Source of the DNA: an uncultured Pseudovibrio sp.
GTDB taxonomy: Bacteria; Pseudomonadota; Alphaproteobacteria; Rhizobiales; Stappiaceae
DNA length: 64,000 bases
NCBI GenBank assembly: GCA_947496145.1
Contig: CANMBS010000002.1
Coordinates: 124,001-188,000, forward strand
Reading direction: 5' to 3'
The notes beneath the pieces were generated by a model. The model was given only the letters and a program-made list of their open reading frames with translations. It ran no database searches and was not told where the DNA came from. Position numbers and translations under genes: made by a program. Below, one piece after another: positions 63,765-64,000 of the stretch. How positions within the stretch are numbered: position 1 is the stretch's first letter; each line of letters starts with the position of its first letter.

Positions 63765-64000
63765 ATGAACACACTCATCCTCCGCACCGTCGCACCCTAT
63801 CTCACAGCGCTAATGTTGTTATTTTCCGTCTTCGTCTTATTGCGCGGGCACAATGAACCTGGCGGGGGCTTTATTGGCGGCCTGATAGCAGTATCCGCCT
63901 TTGCAATCTATGGTATCGCTTGTGGTGTCTCTGCTGTGCGTCGTGCGATGAAGTTTCATCCCATGTCCATAGCCGCATCGGGCCTCGTTCTTGCCGTTCT
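63765..64000 (+). CDS. mrpB: Mrp antiporter subunit B, N-terminal part (cut by window edge)
   Basis: The frame starts at ATG 63765 with GGAG upstream and runs open to the right edge, giving about 78 residues. Hydrophobic helices surround the MnhB signature [26 protein letters not shown]. It is the second gene of the antiporter operon; the remaining subunits (mrpC-G) should follow outside the window. Confidence 0.93.
   Translation, partial: MNTLILRTVAPYLTALMLLFSVFVLLRGHNEPGGGFIGGLIAVSAFAIYGIACGVSAVRRAMKFHPMSIAASGLVLAV

Overview
The window looks like chromosome from a marine-type alphaproteobacterium of moderate GC. A Pseudovibrio/Stappiaceae-like organism is my best guess. This is inferred from gene content (two-gene methylmalonyl-CoA mutase with MeaB, malate synthase G, type-II-like asparaginase, an alphaproteobacterial-style fused oligopeptide ATPase, an Mrp antiporter) and from codon use; no marker RNA gene is present to confirm it. 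I see no tRNA, rRNA, CRISPR array, insertion sequence or prophage.

Layout. 0-4.4 kb: a truncated GH64-like gene at the left edge, then a translation/ribosome cluster on the plus strand (prfC, an RsmC-type methyltransferase, an RsuA-type pseudouridine synthase). 4.4-11.5 kb: an unrecognised coiled-coil protein, an MFS exporter, an AraC/GyrI-like regulator, a small K+ channel and the ABC-F ATPase Uup. 11.8-17.3 kb: a complete oligopeptide ABC importer operon (binding protein, two permeases, fused double ATPase) with a strong terminator hairpin just after the binding-protein gene and another at the operon end, followed by an M19 dipeptidase. 18.5-26 kb: cupin, hemolysin-III-like protein, HerA-like ATPase, FhuF-like reductase, EamA exporter and malate synthase G. 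26-32.2 kb: a DUF1906 protein, a two-component system facing a secreted six-EF-hand protein, and a SulP anion transporter.

32.6-35.2 kb is the most unusual stretch. It holds three modules that pair a small antibiotic-biosynthesis-monooxygenase (ABM) fold protein with a MarR regulator. Two are a tandem duplication whose first MarR copy has decayed, while the 24-bp palindromic operator over each promoter has stayed perfect through a paired substitution. The third is divergent, has a secreted ABM-like protein, and carries a different twin palindrome. 35.2-36.0 kb is non-coding with several inverted repeats.

36-46.5 kb: aminotransferase, asparaginase, a Tat-exported parallel beta-helix protein, then meaB, a YbjQ protein, a six-helix K+ channel and mutB/mutA on the minus strand. 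47-64 kb: a solo LuxR regulator, M20 dipeptidase, LOG-family nucleotide phosphoribohydrolase, EamA and YbfB-type MFS transporters, HAD dehalogenase, a branched-chain-type aminotransferase, Fe superoxide dismutase followed by a TetR gene with an in-frame stop, a pair of paralogous secreted cysteine proteins, oligopeptidase B, MsrB, and the start of an mrp (mnh/pha) Na+/H+ antiporter operon running off the right edge.

Functional themes: peptide scavenging and breakdown (opp operon, M19 and M20 dipeptidases, oligopeptidase B), amino-acid and propionyl/acetyl carbon assimilation (aminotransferases, asparaginase, methylmalonyl-CoA mutase, malate synthase), ion homeostasis (two K+ channels, Mrp antiporter, SulP) and oxidative-stress defence (SodB, MsrB).
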